A stretch of DNA of 64,000 bases from assembly GCA_963803265.1 (NCBI GenBank), contig CAWDLZ010000004.1, forward strand, positions 248,001-312,000. Reading direction: 5' to 3'. Source of the stretch: CAIKMD01 sp963803265. GTDB lineage: Bacteria > Pseudomonadota > Alphaproteobacteria > ATCC43930 > CGMCC-115725. Below are positions 35,030 to 45,033 of this stretch, in pieces (within the stretch, counting starts at the first letter, position 1; every line of letters starts with the position of its first letter). The notes beneath the pieces are model-generated. The model made no database searches. It saw nothing but the letters and a program-made list of their open reading frames with translations, and was not told the origin of the DNA. Position numbers and translations under genes: made by a program.

Positions 35030-36370
35030 TCATGGTCCCGCAGCGGCGAAGCGGCCGGCGAGCAGCCGGAAGATCGCTGCGTCCGGGCAAGCTGTCGGCA
35101 GCCAGAGGCGAATTCGAGCGGCGCCCTCGACGACGCGGGCGGCGATCTTGATCAGCCGCAATCGCAGCGTCGTGAACTCGGCCGTTCTCCAAGAGGAACG
35201 CTTGGGCGCGGCAGCGCGCAGAGTGAGAAGCAGCCAATAAGCCGCCGTGTGCAGGATGAGGCGCATCTGATTGGCCCGCGGGTCACGGCACGACGTACGA
35301 TCCGAGGCGAGCTGGGCCTTGTGTAGCTTGATGAAGTTCTCCGCTTGGCCGCGGCCACAGTAGACTGTCTCATAGAGATGCTTGGCGCTGCCCTTGAGCG
35401 AGGTGACGACGTAACGGACATCGAGGCCGAGCTTCGTCGCCTCGATCCGGGCGACGACACGGCGCTGTCTTTGCCAACTCTTGGCGCCGTAACGCAGCGT
35501 GCTCCAGCGGCGCAGCTTCTCGGTTCCGGTCACCGCGCGCTCGACGCACACCGCGTCGGCAACCGACCGGATCATGCCGGCGAGCACCGGGTTGCCGCCG
35601 AAGCCGAAGATGTAGCCAATCCCATTGGCTTCGCACCAATCCATCGCCTTGATTCGACCGTAGTGGCTGTCACCGCGCACCAGGATGTCAACCTTCGGCC
35701 AGTGCCGGCGAATGCGGGCAATGACATGCTTCAGGATCGTGCGCACTTCGATCCCGCCCGGCGTCTTGCCGCTGCGCAGGATGACGGCAACGGGCTTGCC
35801 GCTCGTCCCCTCGTAGATATGGATCGGCAGGAAGCAGCGTTCGTCGTAATGCGCGTTGAACAGCGATAACTGCTGCCGGCCATGCACCGCGTCGAAGGTG
35901 TCGTCGATGTCGAGAATAATCGAAGCCGGCGCCCGCGCGTAACTGGCACAGAACTGATCCACCAGCGCCAGCATCAGTCGCGCGATCTCGATCCGCGACG
36001 GCGCATTCTCCAACCGCGACATGGTCGGTTGCGAGCACAGCGCCTCGCCGCTTCCCGGTGCTCGGCCCACCGCCATCTTGAATACCGGGTCGTCCCGCAG
36101 TTTGTTGCAGTCGTTGGCGTCCTCGTACCCCGCCGCGATCGCAAACATCCGAAGCCGCAGCATCTCCTCGACCGTGTGATCGATGCGATCGGAATCACGG
36201 CGATCCTTCAGGCAGGTCGCGAGGCGCGCTGCAACGCCCAGATGCCGCTCGACCCCGCGCAGCAGCAGCACGCCCGCATCCGACGACAGCATCCCGCCGT
36301 CGAAAGCTACGCTCACTTTCTTGCGGCAAATCGCTGGCAGGGAAAACGGCAGGAGGTTATCTTTGTTCAT
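35030..36370 (-). mobile_element. IS1380-family insertion sequence transposase
   Basis: A 446-residue DDE transposase of IS1380 type. Typical segments are VAFDGGMLSSDAGVLLLR at the start, SIILDIDDTFDAVHG (first Asp), VDILVRGDSHYGRIKAMDWC (second Asp) and ETVYCGRGQAENFIKLHKAQL (Glu). The frame is intact and full-length, so it could be active. I could not find a matched pair of terminal inverted repeats by eye; the right end may lie near the TTATTCACGACGG motif (reverse strand) around 36475-36495. Only the transposase extent is given. It separates the deacetylase from the XRE regulator. Confidence 0.9.
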
Positions 36371-36559
36371 GGCGGATGTGGCGCTCCGTGATCGCGGCTT
36401 CGACTCTGTCCTGACAACAAAATCATGCTCGCAATCAGCGGCTTACGCTACATCCGCCAGCCTACAATCGCTCCCGTCGTGAATAAGGCGGGCTAGGACC
36501 GCGATCCGCTTGCCGTTAGGCCATGAGAACGAAGCCTGCGCCATTGCCATTCTCCTCAG

Positions 36560-36835
36560 TCATAAAGCCCGCCAAGCTCGAGCCCGCGCTATATTTGCTG
36601 CCCGGCGAGGGGCTGGCTCGCCGCGCTTTGGGACGGCAAAGAATTCGACGATATCGTCGTCGAGCGCAGCAGCCAAGCGCTCCAGCAGGGCAACGGTGGG
36701 ATTCTCAAGCCCTCGCTCCAGCCGGCTGACATAGGTCCGATCAACGCTCGCATCGACAGCAAGATTTTCCTGCGACAACTCCCTCGCGACTCTGAGCCGC
36801 CTCAGGTTTCGTGCTACCAGCGCCTGCGCCTTCAT
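36560..36835 (-). CDS. XRE-family helix-turn-helix regulator
   Basis: A 91-residue Cro/CI-type DNA-binding protein: LRRLRVARELSQENLAVDAS (helices 1-2), VDRTYVSRLERGLENPT (recognition helix and turn), then LERLAAALDDDIVEFF. The single-domain form fits a small repressor of a neighbouring operon. It is transcribed divergently from the broken gene at 36900, and the palindrome at 36877-36896 lies in the shared promoter region, so it probably represses both. Confidence 0.85.
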   Translation of the reverse strand: MKAQALVARNLRRLRVARELSQENLAVDASVDRTYVSRLERGLENPTVALLERLAAALDDDIVEFFAVPKRGEPAPRRAANIARARAWRAL

Positions 36836-36876
36836 ACGCGCAGGCGATCATCTTGACGCACCATTACACCACGGCG

Positions 36877-36896
36877 TACGGTGCTATAATTCCGTA
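36877..36896. promoter_or_regulatory. Palindromic operator over a -10 box between divergent genes
   Basis: TACGG (36877-36881), ten spacer bases and CCGTA (36892-36896) form a perfect inverted repeat. The spacer contains TATAAT at 36885-36890, a consensus -10 box reading towards the gene at 36900. No strong -35 box is seen (TTACAC at 36864 is 15 bases away). A repressor bound here would cover the promoter; the XRE protein encoded next door is the natural candidate. Confidence 0.6.
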
Positions 36897-36899
36897 TAG

Positions 36900-38013
36900 T
36901 TGGAAATTGGCTCCTTGCCGTCGCCGGATACCAGCCACATCTTCTCGGTCGCGGACGATGGGCGGCTGATCGACCTGCGCTGCCAGTCAGGGGTGCGGAT
37001 CGGCCTTGTGATCTCCGACGACACGACCCTGGTCTACTCGCCGGTTCCTCAACTGATCGAGGCTGGGTCGAACTCCGTCGAGAAGCCGAACGCAATCATG
37101 TTCTCCGGGGCCGCGACGGAGCGCCTCGCAACTGCAGCCTAGCTGAGACGGCCGATGCGCAGGAGATTGGGAAGACCGGGCTGACGCCGACAGCCGTAGA
37201 GGCAGTGCAACAAGACTTGAAGGTCAATCCCCCGCAACAATTCGACGTTGCAAGGGCGATGCGCGTATTTAGTTCCAAGCTCCAATATGTCGACTTCGAG
37301 GCTGCGCAGTATCGCTTCGAGTGTCGGCAGGTGCCTCTGCCAAAGGACCTCCTGGATGTCGTTGACGAGGACCTGAACCAGCGCATCGCCGGGCGCATCC
37401 GCGTGACGGAAGACACGTCGCAGCCCGTCCCGATGACCGTTCAAACCGGCGGCAAGGCCAAGGCAGTCAAGGTTGATGAGAAGTGGCTCGCCAGGGAGCG
37501 CGAGCAAATCACCGATAAATACACCTCTCCGTTCCAGGCTACGGCCGGCTGATACTGCAATGGGAACGGCAGAAGTTTTATGCTGAGGTTGCCGATTTCC
37601 TCGCCGAGGTGAAGCAGTATCACAACGCCATCGCTGCCGCGATGGCAGAAAAGAGGCAGCAGCTCGAGGACCAATTGATGGGCGAATTGGTTCCTCGCTG
37701 GAAGGAACGGCCCCCCGAGTCATTCGAACGCTTCCAGCTGCCGACAAACGACCAGAACCTGGGCGAGTGGCTTCGAGAAATTGTGCGCGATTTGGTCAAC
37801 AAGTCCATCACGTTCCAGGCCCCAAGCGTACGAGTCGTTTACGAGAACATCGCACCCGAGGCCGAGGGCGACCCGAACTTCCTTGAACCGCTCAAGAAAT
37901 TGATGAGGCGTCGAGGCGTGCCCGAGGCCGCGATCAAGGCGATGTTCGCGCTTGGCGCTGCAGCCCCCACCCCCGGCGGACTGCAGGAAATCGTGCCTGC
38001 GGCGTCGGGTTGA
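36900..38013 (+). pseudogene. Unrecognised gene broken by two frame changes
   Basis: Three consecutive open stretches in three frames (36900-37142, about 37142-37552, about 37553-38013) join into one protein of about 370 residues. The first join is near 37138, where ATAA continues as LAETADAQEIGKTGLTP. The second is near 37544, where restoring one G in CCAGG gives FQGYGRLILQWERQKFY. The product has acidic and Lys-rich helical segments (QQDLKVNPPQQFDVARAMRV, VKQYHNAIAAAMAEKRQQ) and ends with PLKKLMRRRGVPEAAIKAMF. There are no membrane helices. I do not know its function. It starts with TTG a few bases after a -10 box, so it may be leaderless, and faces an XRE regulator. Confidence 0.6.
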
Positions 38014-38556
38014 GGGACCGTCCCTCGATCATGGGATGCTACCTGAGGTCAGGTTGAACATCCCGACTCTCAGACAAGACCCTCACATCCCGTTACTGCG
38101 CTGCCGGTCGCCCCAGCTACAAGCCTGCGCGGAGCACTCTACCGCGATAGCGGTTTAGTCCTTTGGCACAACTCGGACACCCGGCAGAACAGGCGCGAGG
38201 GCCGGTTTCGGGCGCTAAGCGGACCTATCGCGGACATGGCGAAAACGACGCGATTGACCCACATGAGAGATCCAGTGGTTCGTCGATCACCGCGAACTGA
38301 AAAGATATCCGCTAAAAATAAAGCCCTCGACGAGGGAGGATTGTGGCATCTGGCGGCGATTTCCTCACCCTTCTCGCGCCGCCCGATGGATTCTTGCGGC
38401 AATGCCTATAGGAAATGAGTTCGGATCCTTCGAGTCTCAGGAATTACGAGAATCGACGCGATAGCCCAGAAAGCTGACGCCACGGGCGGGATTCTCGGCG
38501 ACCGCTCCTTGTTCGCGGTGCGCCATGAAGCGACATGCGCCCTTGGAGTAGACGAG
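38014..38556. other. Gene-poor segment between the broken gene and the CadC-like regulator
   Basis: About 540 bases with only short, mutually overlapping frames without motifs. No terminator with a T-run, RNA gene or repeat was found. Base composition is a little lower in GC than in core parts of the window. Confidence 0.45.
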
Positions 38557-40149
38557 CTATTGCCTCAAACCCGCTTTGCGGAGGCCTTCCATGAATTTAT
38601 CGGCGTCCAGCGGGTTTCTGAATGGCAAACGACCGATATGGTCTTTAAACGAATATCGAGGATTGACATTCGCTAGTTCGCGCCAAATCTGGAGGGCCCC
38701 TTCGGCCTTGTCCAGATGGCCCAAGGCCGACGCGAGAAGAGCGCGCGACAGGTCCGTATTTGGATTGATGGTGATGCGGTCCCTAGAACATTCCGCCGCC
38801 ATCTCGTAGTCGCCCGCCACGAAATAGGCCGTGCCAAGAAAATGTACGTGTTGCCCATGTTGCGGGGCCGGGTCGAGGCGCATGGCGCGTTCGATGTAAC
38901 GGATCGCCTGCTCTGGCTCGCCCATGTAAATGTACAAAATGCCGCGTGTCATGATAGCCAGCGCGAAGTTGGGGTTGAGCGACAAGGCCTTGTCCCCCTC
39001 GAACGCCCATCGCTCGTAATCCTTCTTCCATACTGCGACGACAGTGGCGACATAACGCGCGAATTCATTCTCGCCATCACGAGCGATCGCTTCGTCCACC
39101 AGACGCTGGGCTTGTTCGAGCGAGGTCTCCGGCGCATCGCTCCAATGGTTCTGATGATCCAGCGCATAGCCCATGGCCAGGCCCGCGTAGGCGCTACTGT
39201 AACGCGGATCGAGTTCGACGACGCGCCGGAAGTTGGCCATTGACTGCTCGAACATCTCCCGATCGCGCTTGGGCCCCAACATCAAGGCGCGTCCCCTGGG
39301 GAAAAGGTCGTGCGCGTCGATGTCTCTTGTGCCGCCTCCGACCAGACGGGATTTCTCGGGCTCGCTCAGCGTGACGTTCAGAGCCGCGACGATCTGTTGC
39401 GCGACATCGTCTTGGATCGCGAAAATGTCGGTGAGATCGCGGTCGTACCGCTCCGCCCAGAGATGCCCGCCGTCCGACCCATCAATCAACTGGGCGGTGA
39501 TGCGGATCCGATCGCCGTCCTTGCGCACGCTCCCTGCAAGCAGGTAGCGCACCCCCAATTCGCGCCCCACCTGTTTTACGTCCACCGGCCGTCCCTTATA
39601 GGTAAAGCTCGAATTGCGGGCGATCACGAAGAGCTGGCGTGAACGGGACAAAGCCGTCGTGATGTCTTCCACGATCCCGTCGGCGAAATAATCCTGCTCG
39701 GCGTCGCCGCTCATGTTCTGGAATGGCAAGATGGCGATCGACGGCCGGTCAGGCAGCGTCAGTGCCGCTGTCGTTTCGGCCTGCGGAGTCTCGATGATGG
39801 TCTGGTCCATCGCGCATGGCCCCACATAGCGATAGCCACGGCGCGGCAATGTCTCAATCCAGCCCTCGCCGCCGTCTTGTTCGCCAAGCGCGTGACGCAG
39901 GGCCGCTATTTGAACAGTGAGATTGGCCTCCTCGACGACAAGGCCGGCCCAGACGGCCTCGATCAACGTATCCTTCGAGACGGGCGTCCCCGCCCGCTCC
40001 ACCAGGACGCGCAGCAGGGCGACGGCGCGCTTACCGAGGCCAATCGGTTAGAAACCTCGAAAAAGCGTCTCGGTGGCAGCGTCGAGACGAAACGGGCGCG
40101 TCACGCTCTCGGCCGACGACCCCAGCGAAATCGTGCTGCTGTTCGACAT
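38557..40149 (-). pseudogene. CadC-like winged-helix/TPR regulator with an in-frame stop in the DNA-binding domain
   Basis: The intact part (GTG 40002 to 38557, 481 residues) has the second half of an OmpR-type winged helix (TPVSKDTLIEAVWAGLVVEE, LPRRGYRYVG), a FlgO/TolB-like domain (AILPFQNMSGDAEQDYFADG) and about four TPRs. The missing first part of the wing domain lies upstream in the same frame: ATG 40149, then SVTRPFRLDAATETLFRG, followed by TAA at 40048-40050 and IGLGKRAVALLRVLVERAG. One base change (TAA from GAA, for example) would restore a 530-residue regulator. These proteins lack phosphorylation sites and are often found in soil alphaproteobacteria. It faces a VOC gene at 40382. 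Confidence 0.8.
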
Positions 40150-40381
40150 CGCCGACATTGCGAAGGCGAAAGCGTTTTGCGCCTCGGACGCTCTCAGGGT
40201 GGAAATGCAAGGCGCTGGCGTTATCGACAGGCCGGACATATATTTTCTCAAGGACGTGGGCTGAGTCCAGGGATGGGCGGTCGATTCCCATCCCAGCATT
40301 AAACATTCGTTCCGCCATCGCGGCGCGCGCGAAAGATGCGCCAAAGACGCCAAAGAATTGCCTACAACCACGGAGGGTTCC

Positions 40382-40942
40382 ATGACGGCACCAGTAAAAT
40401 TGTCTCATTACGTTCTTCAAACCAATCAGATCGCGGCTATGCGCGACTGGTATCGGATGGTGCTGCAGGCGGACGTGGTGCATGAGAACGACATGCTCTG
40501 TTTCCTCGCGTATGACGACGAGCACCACCGCATCGCCTTCCTTAACCCGGGCCCGTTAGATCAGCGTAGGCCCGCAAAGAATCCGCTACGCGCTGGCGAG
40601 GATACTGGCCTGCATCACGTAGCATTCACGTTCGCTAATCTGGGCGAGTTAGTTGCAGTTTACGAGCGGACCAAGGCGCATGGCGTGCTGCCGCATTGGT
40701 GCATCAACCACGGTCCCACCACGTCTATGTATTTCCGCGATCCCGATGGCAATGGCGTCGAACTGCAAGTCGACAACTTCGCCGATTTGGCAGCTTGCAA
40801 GGCCTATATGCAGGGCCCGGACTTCGCGCGTAACCCGGTCGGTGTTGAATTCGTTCCGGAGGAGCATGCGCGCCGTTTGAGTGCCGGTGTACCGGAAGGT
40901 GACCTACTCGACCGCTCCAAGTTGGAGAAAATCCTAGCCTAA
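40382..40942 (+). CDS. VOC superfamily dioxygenase/glyoxalase-like protein
   Basis: A 186-residue protein with extradiol-dioxygenase-like segments: LSHYVLQTNQIAAMRDWYRM, TGLHHVAFTFANLGELVAVYE (second metal His) and FRDPDGNGVELQVDN (metal Glu). The size fits a single two-module VOC protein related to 2,3-dihydroxybiphenyl dioxygenases. The ATG at 40382 follows GGAGG by six bases. It lies divergent from the broken CadC-like regulator, which may have controlled it. Confidence 0.85.
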   Translation: MTAPVKLSHYVLQTNQIAAMRDWYRMVLQADVVHENDMLCFLAYDDEHHRIAFLNPGPLDQRRPAKNPLRAGEDTGLHHVAFTFANLGELVAVYERTKAHGVLPHWCINHGPTTSMYFRDPDGNGVELQVDNFADLAACKAYMQGPDFARNPVGVEFVPEEHARRLSAGVPEGDLLDRSKLEKILA

Positions 40943-41117
40943 ACCAACATCTGCCGGCGCTCAGTTGCCCGATCCCATTCCCATCATCGGCTTGCCAGCG
41001 TAGCTGAGTCGCGGCTGCCTTTGCCCGCGGGATAAATTGCGCGTAGCGCGAACTATCTTGGATAACGCCAAAATGTGAATGGGCTCGGGTGCGGAGAGTG
41101 AGACTGTTTGAAATAAA

Positions 41118-41558
41118 TTGCCGGAGATCAACACGTCGGATCGCGAAGCTATCGTTCTGCGATTCATCGACGAGGCCTTGCGCAGGGGCGATTTTTCAGC
41201 CGCGGATCAGTATCTCGACGCCGGTTTCGTCGTTCATTTGCCAGGAACGCCAGAGCCGATGCGCGGTCTTGAAGGATTGAAGCGCGTAACCGAAGGTTTT
41301 CGAACCGGATTTACGGGTCGCCGTGTCATTGTCGAGGACATTATCTCCGGCGGCGACAAGGTCGCGGTTCGTGTCACCCAGGAAGGCACGCATCAAGACG
41401 CGTTTCAGGGTATCGCTCCGACCGGTAAGCAGATCAGCGTGACCGCCATTGCGATGTTCCGGATCGCGAACGGAAAAGTGGCGGAAGAATGGCTGAGTAG
41501 CGACCGGTTGGGACTGCTTCAACAACTCGGCGCGTTTCCCGCGCCGGTAAGCCGCTAA
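41118..41558 (+). CDS. SnoaL-like ester cyclase family protein
   Basis: A 146-residue protein of the NTF2-like/SnoaL fold with the usual order: VLRFIDEALRRGDFSAADQY, FVVHLPGTPEPMRGLEGLKR, DIISGGDKVAVRVTQEGTH and IAMFRIANGKVAEEWLSSD. Members are polyketide cyclases or small hydrolases, and many are uncharacterised. The start is TTG at 41118; no ATG is available upstream. It is a stand-alone gene downstream of the VOC gene, 175 bases apart. Confidence 0.78.
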   Translation: MPEINTSDREAIVLRFIDEALRRGDFSAADQYLDAGFVVHLPGTPEPMRGLEGLKRVTEGFRTGFTGRRVIVEDIISGGDKVAVRVTQEGTHQDAFQGIAPTGKQISVTAIAMFRIANGKVAEEWLSSDRLGLLQQLGAFPAPVSR

Positions 41559-41668
41559 CCAATGTCGGCTTCCGATGCCGTGGACCGCCCCTCAACCGGC
41601 ATGCGACCGGCAAGTGCGCTGGTCGCTTTTGGCACAAATACGACATCAGGCAACTTGATATGCGCCGC

Positions 41669-42211
41669 TTAATCGGTCGCGCCCTGACGGAAATATTGCG
41701 GCCGGATGAAGTGGCCCGCCCAGGCGCCGCGCTTGGCCGCCTTGGCCTCGTTCTCCAAAGGCAGATAGCTCGTGTCGCGGCCATAGGCGAAGGCGAGACC
41801 CTCATTCACCATCGTGGCACCGACATCGCGTCCGTCGGCGAAGCAGAGCGAGAATTCGCGGGCGTGGCGATCGACGAATTCCGGATCGACGCGGCAGGTG
41901 AAATCGGGACGGCGGGTGAGCGCGCGCAGCCGCTCGGTCGCGGCCTCGCCGCAAGCCCATTCCATGTCGCGTGCGTCCCGGCAAGTCTGCTTGCTCTCGA
42001 ACGCGTCGACGCCTTCGAGCCGCAACCTCTGCGTCGGGCAACCGAGCTTCGCCAGGCTAAAGACGCAGTCCTTCGGCACCATCAGGAACGTGTCGCCGTC
42101 GTTCACGATGTAGCGGTCGACCGAGGATGGCCGGCCCAGCGCCCCGCGCGCCACGCCCCAGGCGATAACAATGGCCGCGATCCCCAAGATCGCGATCGTC
42201 CTAATCCGCAT
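41669..42211 (-). CDS. Staphylococcal-nuclease-domain protein, membrane-anchored or exported
   Basis: A 180-residue protein: N-terminal signal anchor (RTIAILGIAAIVIAWGVARG, residues 3-22), then an SNase domain with VNDGDTFLMV, RLRLEGVDAFESKQTC, CGEAATERLRALT, and NEGLAFAYGRDTSYLPLENEAKAAKRGAW. The last segment is the usual C-terminal signature (A-A-x-x-x-x-x-G-x-W). The Cys residues in the central part suggest disulphides, which suits a periplasmic location. It begins 23 bases after the acyl-CoA-dehydrogenase-like gene on the same strand. Confidence 0.85.
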   Translation of the reverse strand: MRIRTIAILGIAAIVIAWGVARGALGRPSSVDRYIVNDGDTFLMVPKDCVFSLAKLGCPTQRLRLEGVDAFESKQTCRDARDMEWACGEAATERLRALTRRPDFTCRVDPEFVDRHAREFSLCFADGRDVGATMVNEGLAFAYGRDTSYLPLENEAKAAKRGAWAGHFIRPQYFRQGATD

Positions 42212-42234
42212 CTTCCGCTGCCGTCGCGGCCGGC

Positions 42235-43434
42235 TCAGCCATATAATTCGTGGTTGGGAGCGCCCAACGCCACCGCGCCATACATCGTGCCCGCGATGTC
42301 CCAATTGGTTCCGACATGCGCCGCGGTCGCGTTCACGTCGCGGTAGCTGGTTTGCAGCTCGAAATCGTCGAACAGCCCGGTTGCGCCGCAGCCGCGATAG
42401 AGCTTCTCGACCGCCTCGCCCGCCGCCAGCACCGCATAGCCTTGGTCGCGCCGGGTGCGAATGCGCTGCTCGGTGGTCATCTCGCGGCCGGCAATTCCGG
42501 CTTCCATTGCCTCGCGCATGTCGCGGCGCAGGAGCAGCTCGGCGCCATCGACCAGCGCGCTTGCCTCGGCCAAGCGCATATGGATCGTGGGATAGGAGGC
42601 GATGCTCCGCCGCGTGCTTTTCGCGGCCGTGGCCTTGGCGTGCTCGGTGAATCGCTCGATCGCGCCCCAGCCGATCCCGACCGCGGGCGCGGCAAGGCAG
42701 ATCGGAAAGATCGCCCAGGCGGGGATGCGGTAGAGCGGGCCCGGATTGACCGCGCGGCCGGGGCCCTTGCCCTCGCGGGCGATGTAGTGATCGATCGAGC
42801 GATGCTCGGGCACGAACAGGTCGTCGATGACGACGGTCTTGCTGCCGGTGCCGCGCAAGCCCAGCACATGCCAGTCATCGTCGATCCGGCAATCGGCCAG
42901 CGGCACCAGCAGCATGCGCAAATCCGGAATCGGCGGCGTGCCCGTCATCCCGAGAAAGACCGCGATGATCGCCCATTGGCTGTTCTCGCAGCCGGAAGAA
43001 AAACCCCAGCGCCCGCTGACGCGAAAGCCGCTCCCTTCGGGCACGCATTTGCCGCCCGGCAGGAAGCTCGACGCGACCAGCGCGTCGGGGTCCCTGCCCC
43101 AGACGTCCTTTTGCGCCTCGTCGGGAAACATGCCGACGAGCCAATTATGGATCGACAGCACCGAGTACACCCAGCCCGCCGAGCCGCAACCGCGGGCAAG
43201 CTGAAAGACCGTCCGCGCATAGGTTTCGAGATCGCTTTCGACCCCGCCATAACGCTTGGGCTGGAGCAGCCGGAACAGCCCCGAGGCAACCAGAGCCTTG
43301 ATGGTCTCGTTCGGCACGCGGCGCAGCGCGTTGGTTTCCTTAGACCGCTCGCGCAGCACGGGCGTCAGCGCCAGCGCGCGCTTCATCGCCTCTTCGGTCG
43401 AGATGGTCGCTTCCCTGGGCTCCGACCGGCTCAT
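42235..43434 (-). CDS. Acyl-CoA dehydrogenase-fold flavoprotein (HsaA-like monooxygenase)
   Basis: A 399-residue protein with an acyl-CoA-dehydrogenase fold: N-terminal helical domain (VPNETIKALVASGLFRLLQPKRYGG), middle beta domain (FRVSGRWGFSSGCENSQWAI, WHVLGLRGTGSKTVVIDDLF) and C-terminal helical domain. The DxxGSxG-like 'LRGTGSKTV' and 'RWGFSSG' pattern fits flavin-dependent hydroxylases of the HsaA/DszC group, which use reduced flavin and oxygen instead of dehydrogenating acyl-CoA. The ATG at 43434 has GGAGG six bases upstream. No reductase gene is adjacent. Substrate unknown. Confidence 0.83.
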   Translation of the reverse strand: MSRSEPREATISTEEAMKRALALTPVLRERSKETNALRRVPNETIKALVASGLFRLLQPKRYGGVESDLETYARTVFQLARGCGSAGWVYSVLSIHNWLVGMFPDEAQKDVWGRDPDALVASSFLPGGKCVPEGSGFRVSGRWGFSSGCENSQWAIIAVFLGMTGTPPIPDLRMLLVPLADCRIDDDWHVLGLRGTGSKTVVIDDLFVPEHRSIDHYIAREGKGPGRAVNPGPLYRIPAWAIFPICLAAPAVGIGWGAIERFTEHAKATAAKSTRRSIASYPTIHMRLAEASALVDGAELLLRRDMREAMEAGIAGREMTTEQRIRTRRDQGYAVLAAGEAVEKLYRGCGATGLFDDFELQTSYRDVNATAAHVGTNWDIAGTMYGAVALGAPNHELYG

Positions 43435-43477
43435 TATTGCCTCCCCGGCTGCCATGCCTCGGGCGCGATGATACTCC

Positions 43478-44344
43478 TCAGGCGCCGCCCAGGAAATCCT
43501 TGATCCAGCTACGGTAATCGGCGTCGCGCGTGACCTGCTTCATCAAAGCGGGCGAGGCGATTCCGGCCACGTCCTTGGGCGCCGTGCCGCCGCGCAGCGC
43601 CGTCAGCGTGTCATGGACCGCGCGCACCGAAGCGGCGATCGGCAGATGGCCCTGGATGCAGATGCGCACCCGCCTTGCGCTCAGATAATCGAGATCCTCC
43701 AGCTCGGCCACGGGCGCGCCGATGACCAGCGGGATCGCGACCGCGGCCGACAGCGCCTCGAGCTCGGCGCGGCTCTTCACGCCGGCCGCGAAGAACGCAT
43801 CGACGCCCGCCGCCTGATAGGCCTTGGCGCGCGCGATCGTATCGGCGATTCCGGTGATCGAGGGCGCCGAACTCCGTCCCACGATGACGAGACTCTTGTC
43901 CTGGCGCGCCGATAGCGCGGCCCTCATCTTTCCGACGCCCTCCTCGATCGACAGAATTTGCGGCTTCTCGGCCGCGCCATAGGGCATGGGCAGCACCGTG
44001 TCCTCGATCGACAGACCGCACACGCCGGCGGTTTCGAGCTCCTCGACCGTGCGCCTGACGTTGAGCGCGTTGCCGTAGCCGTGATCGGCATCGGTCATCA
44101 GCGGCAGGTTGCCGGCACGGCCGATGCGCAGAGCCTGGCCGACGAATTCCGATAAGGTCAGCACCACGAGATCGGGAGCGCCCAGCACCGTGAGCGAAGC
44201 CACCGATCCCGAGAACATGCCGATCTCGTAGCCGAGATCCTCGGCGATCCGTGCCGAAATCGGATCGAACACCGAAGCCGGATAAACGCAGCGCGCGCCG
44301 TTGAGAACGGCGCGAAATCGCTCGCGGCGCAAGGTCCAGTTCAT
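43478..44344 (-). CDS. Isocitrate lyase/PEP mutase family enzyme (oxaloacetate decarboxylase type)
   Basis: A 288-residue TIM-barrel enzyme with the family's metal and substrate motifs: CVYPASVFDPISARIAEDLG, MTDADHGYGNALNVRRTVEE (Asp-x-Asp metal site) and GLSIEDTVLP. Length and the 'VGRSSAPSITGIADTIARAK' segment match the oxaloacetate decarboxylase/carboxyvinyl-phosphonate-type subgroup rather than isocitrate lyase. The ATG at 44344 is chosen over a 306-residue frame because MNWTLRRERFRAVL is the family start. It precedes the flavoprotein gene on the same strand, 43 bases apart, so the two may be one unit. Confidence 0.87.
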   Translation of the reverse strand: MNWTLRRERFRAVLNGARCVYPASVFDPISARIAEDLGYEIGMFSGSVASLTVLGAPDLVVLTLSEFVGQALRIGRAGNLPLMTDADHGYGNALNVRRTVEELETAGVCGLSIEDTVLPMPYGAAEKPQILSIEEGVGKMRAALSARQDKSLVIVGRSSAPSITGIADTIARAKAYQAAGVDAFFAAGVKSRAELEALSAAVAIPLVIGAPVAELEDLDYLSARRVRICIQGHLPIAASVRAVHDTLTALRGGTAPKDVAGIASPALMKQVTRDADYRSWIKDFLGGA

Positions 44345-44423
44345 TTCGCACCCTCTCCTATCTGCATCGTCGGCCGACGCGCAAATCGCCGCGCCCAATC
44401 CACTCGGGCCTTAACGGGACTCG

Positions 44424-44735
44424 CTATCTTTTCTGGCGATACCGCGGATCGGGGATCGTCATTTTGGCTCGCCCATCGATTTCGAATTTGGCAGGCCGCC
44501 ACCAGAATCCCTCGCCATTCACTTCGTAAGGCACCTCGCTAGACCGCACCATCCGCGAGCGCTCCCATTGCGGGCGCCACATCTCGATCCACGCGTAATT
44601 CCACGGCGCATCGCGGGCCGCCTTAACGCTCACCTCGAACCAACAGCGCCATCCCTCTCCCGGTGGGGAGGGCGATGACGGGATCGGAGTCGAGCGTAGG
44701 ATCACTCCGCGCCGTCGTCGAAATGGCCAAATCAT
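44424..44735 (-). CDS. Possible small hypothetical protein
   Basis: A 103-residue Trp- and Arg-rich frame (PWNYAWIEMWRPQWERSRM, GEGFWWRPAKFEIDGRAKM) with no family I know. The central PSPPGEGW segment comes from a CCCTCTCCCGGTGGGGAGGG palindrome, which suggests that part of it is an intergenic repeat rather than coding sequence. The C-terminal half reads more like protein. Low-to-moderate support. Confidence 0.35.
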   Translation of the reverse strand: MIWPFRRRRGVILRSTPIPSSPSPPGEGWRCWFEVSVKAARDAPWNYAWIEMWRPQWERSRMVRSSEVPYEVNGEGFWWRPAKFEIDGRAKMTIPDPRYRQKR

Positions 44736-45033
44736 CCGCGGATTTGTGTCCTTTTATGATTGCGTGCAACCGATATTTTCCGGGCAGCCGCACTGCCGAG
44801 CCGCTTTCTTGAAAGAATAATCCACTTCAAACCAACTGGGAAGCGCGAGAACAGCGGCGCTGCCCCAGGCGGTTGAATCTGCCGGATCGTCGTTCCGGCC
44901 AGGCATTTTATGCCGGACGGACCATCGGGATTGCTGCACCGCTGCGCCATCCGCGCCGCGTTTCCGGGCACGACCGGCCCCGGCCGAGCGTCATGGCGCT
45001 GGCACGCAATTTGCGCCGGGGCGGCGGCGGGTC

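Noticed and set aside
26414..45000. Genomic island bounded by a tRNA-Glu attachment site
   Set aside because: No second copy of the tRNA 3' end and no integrase were seen; kept only as a low-interest observation.
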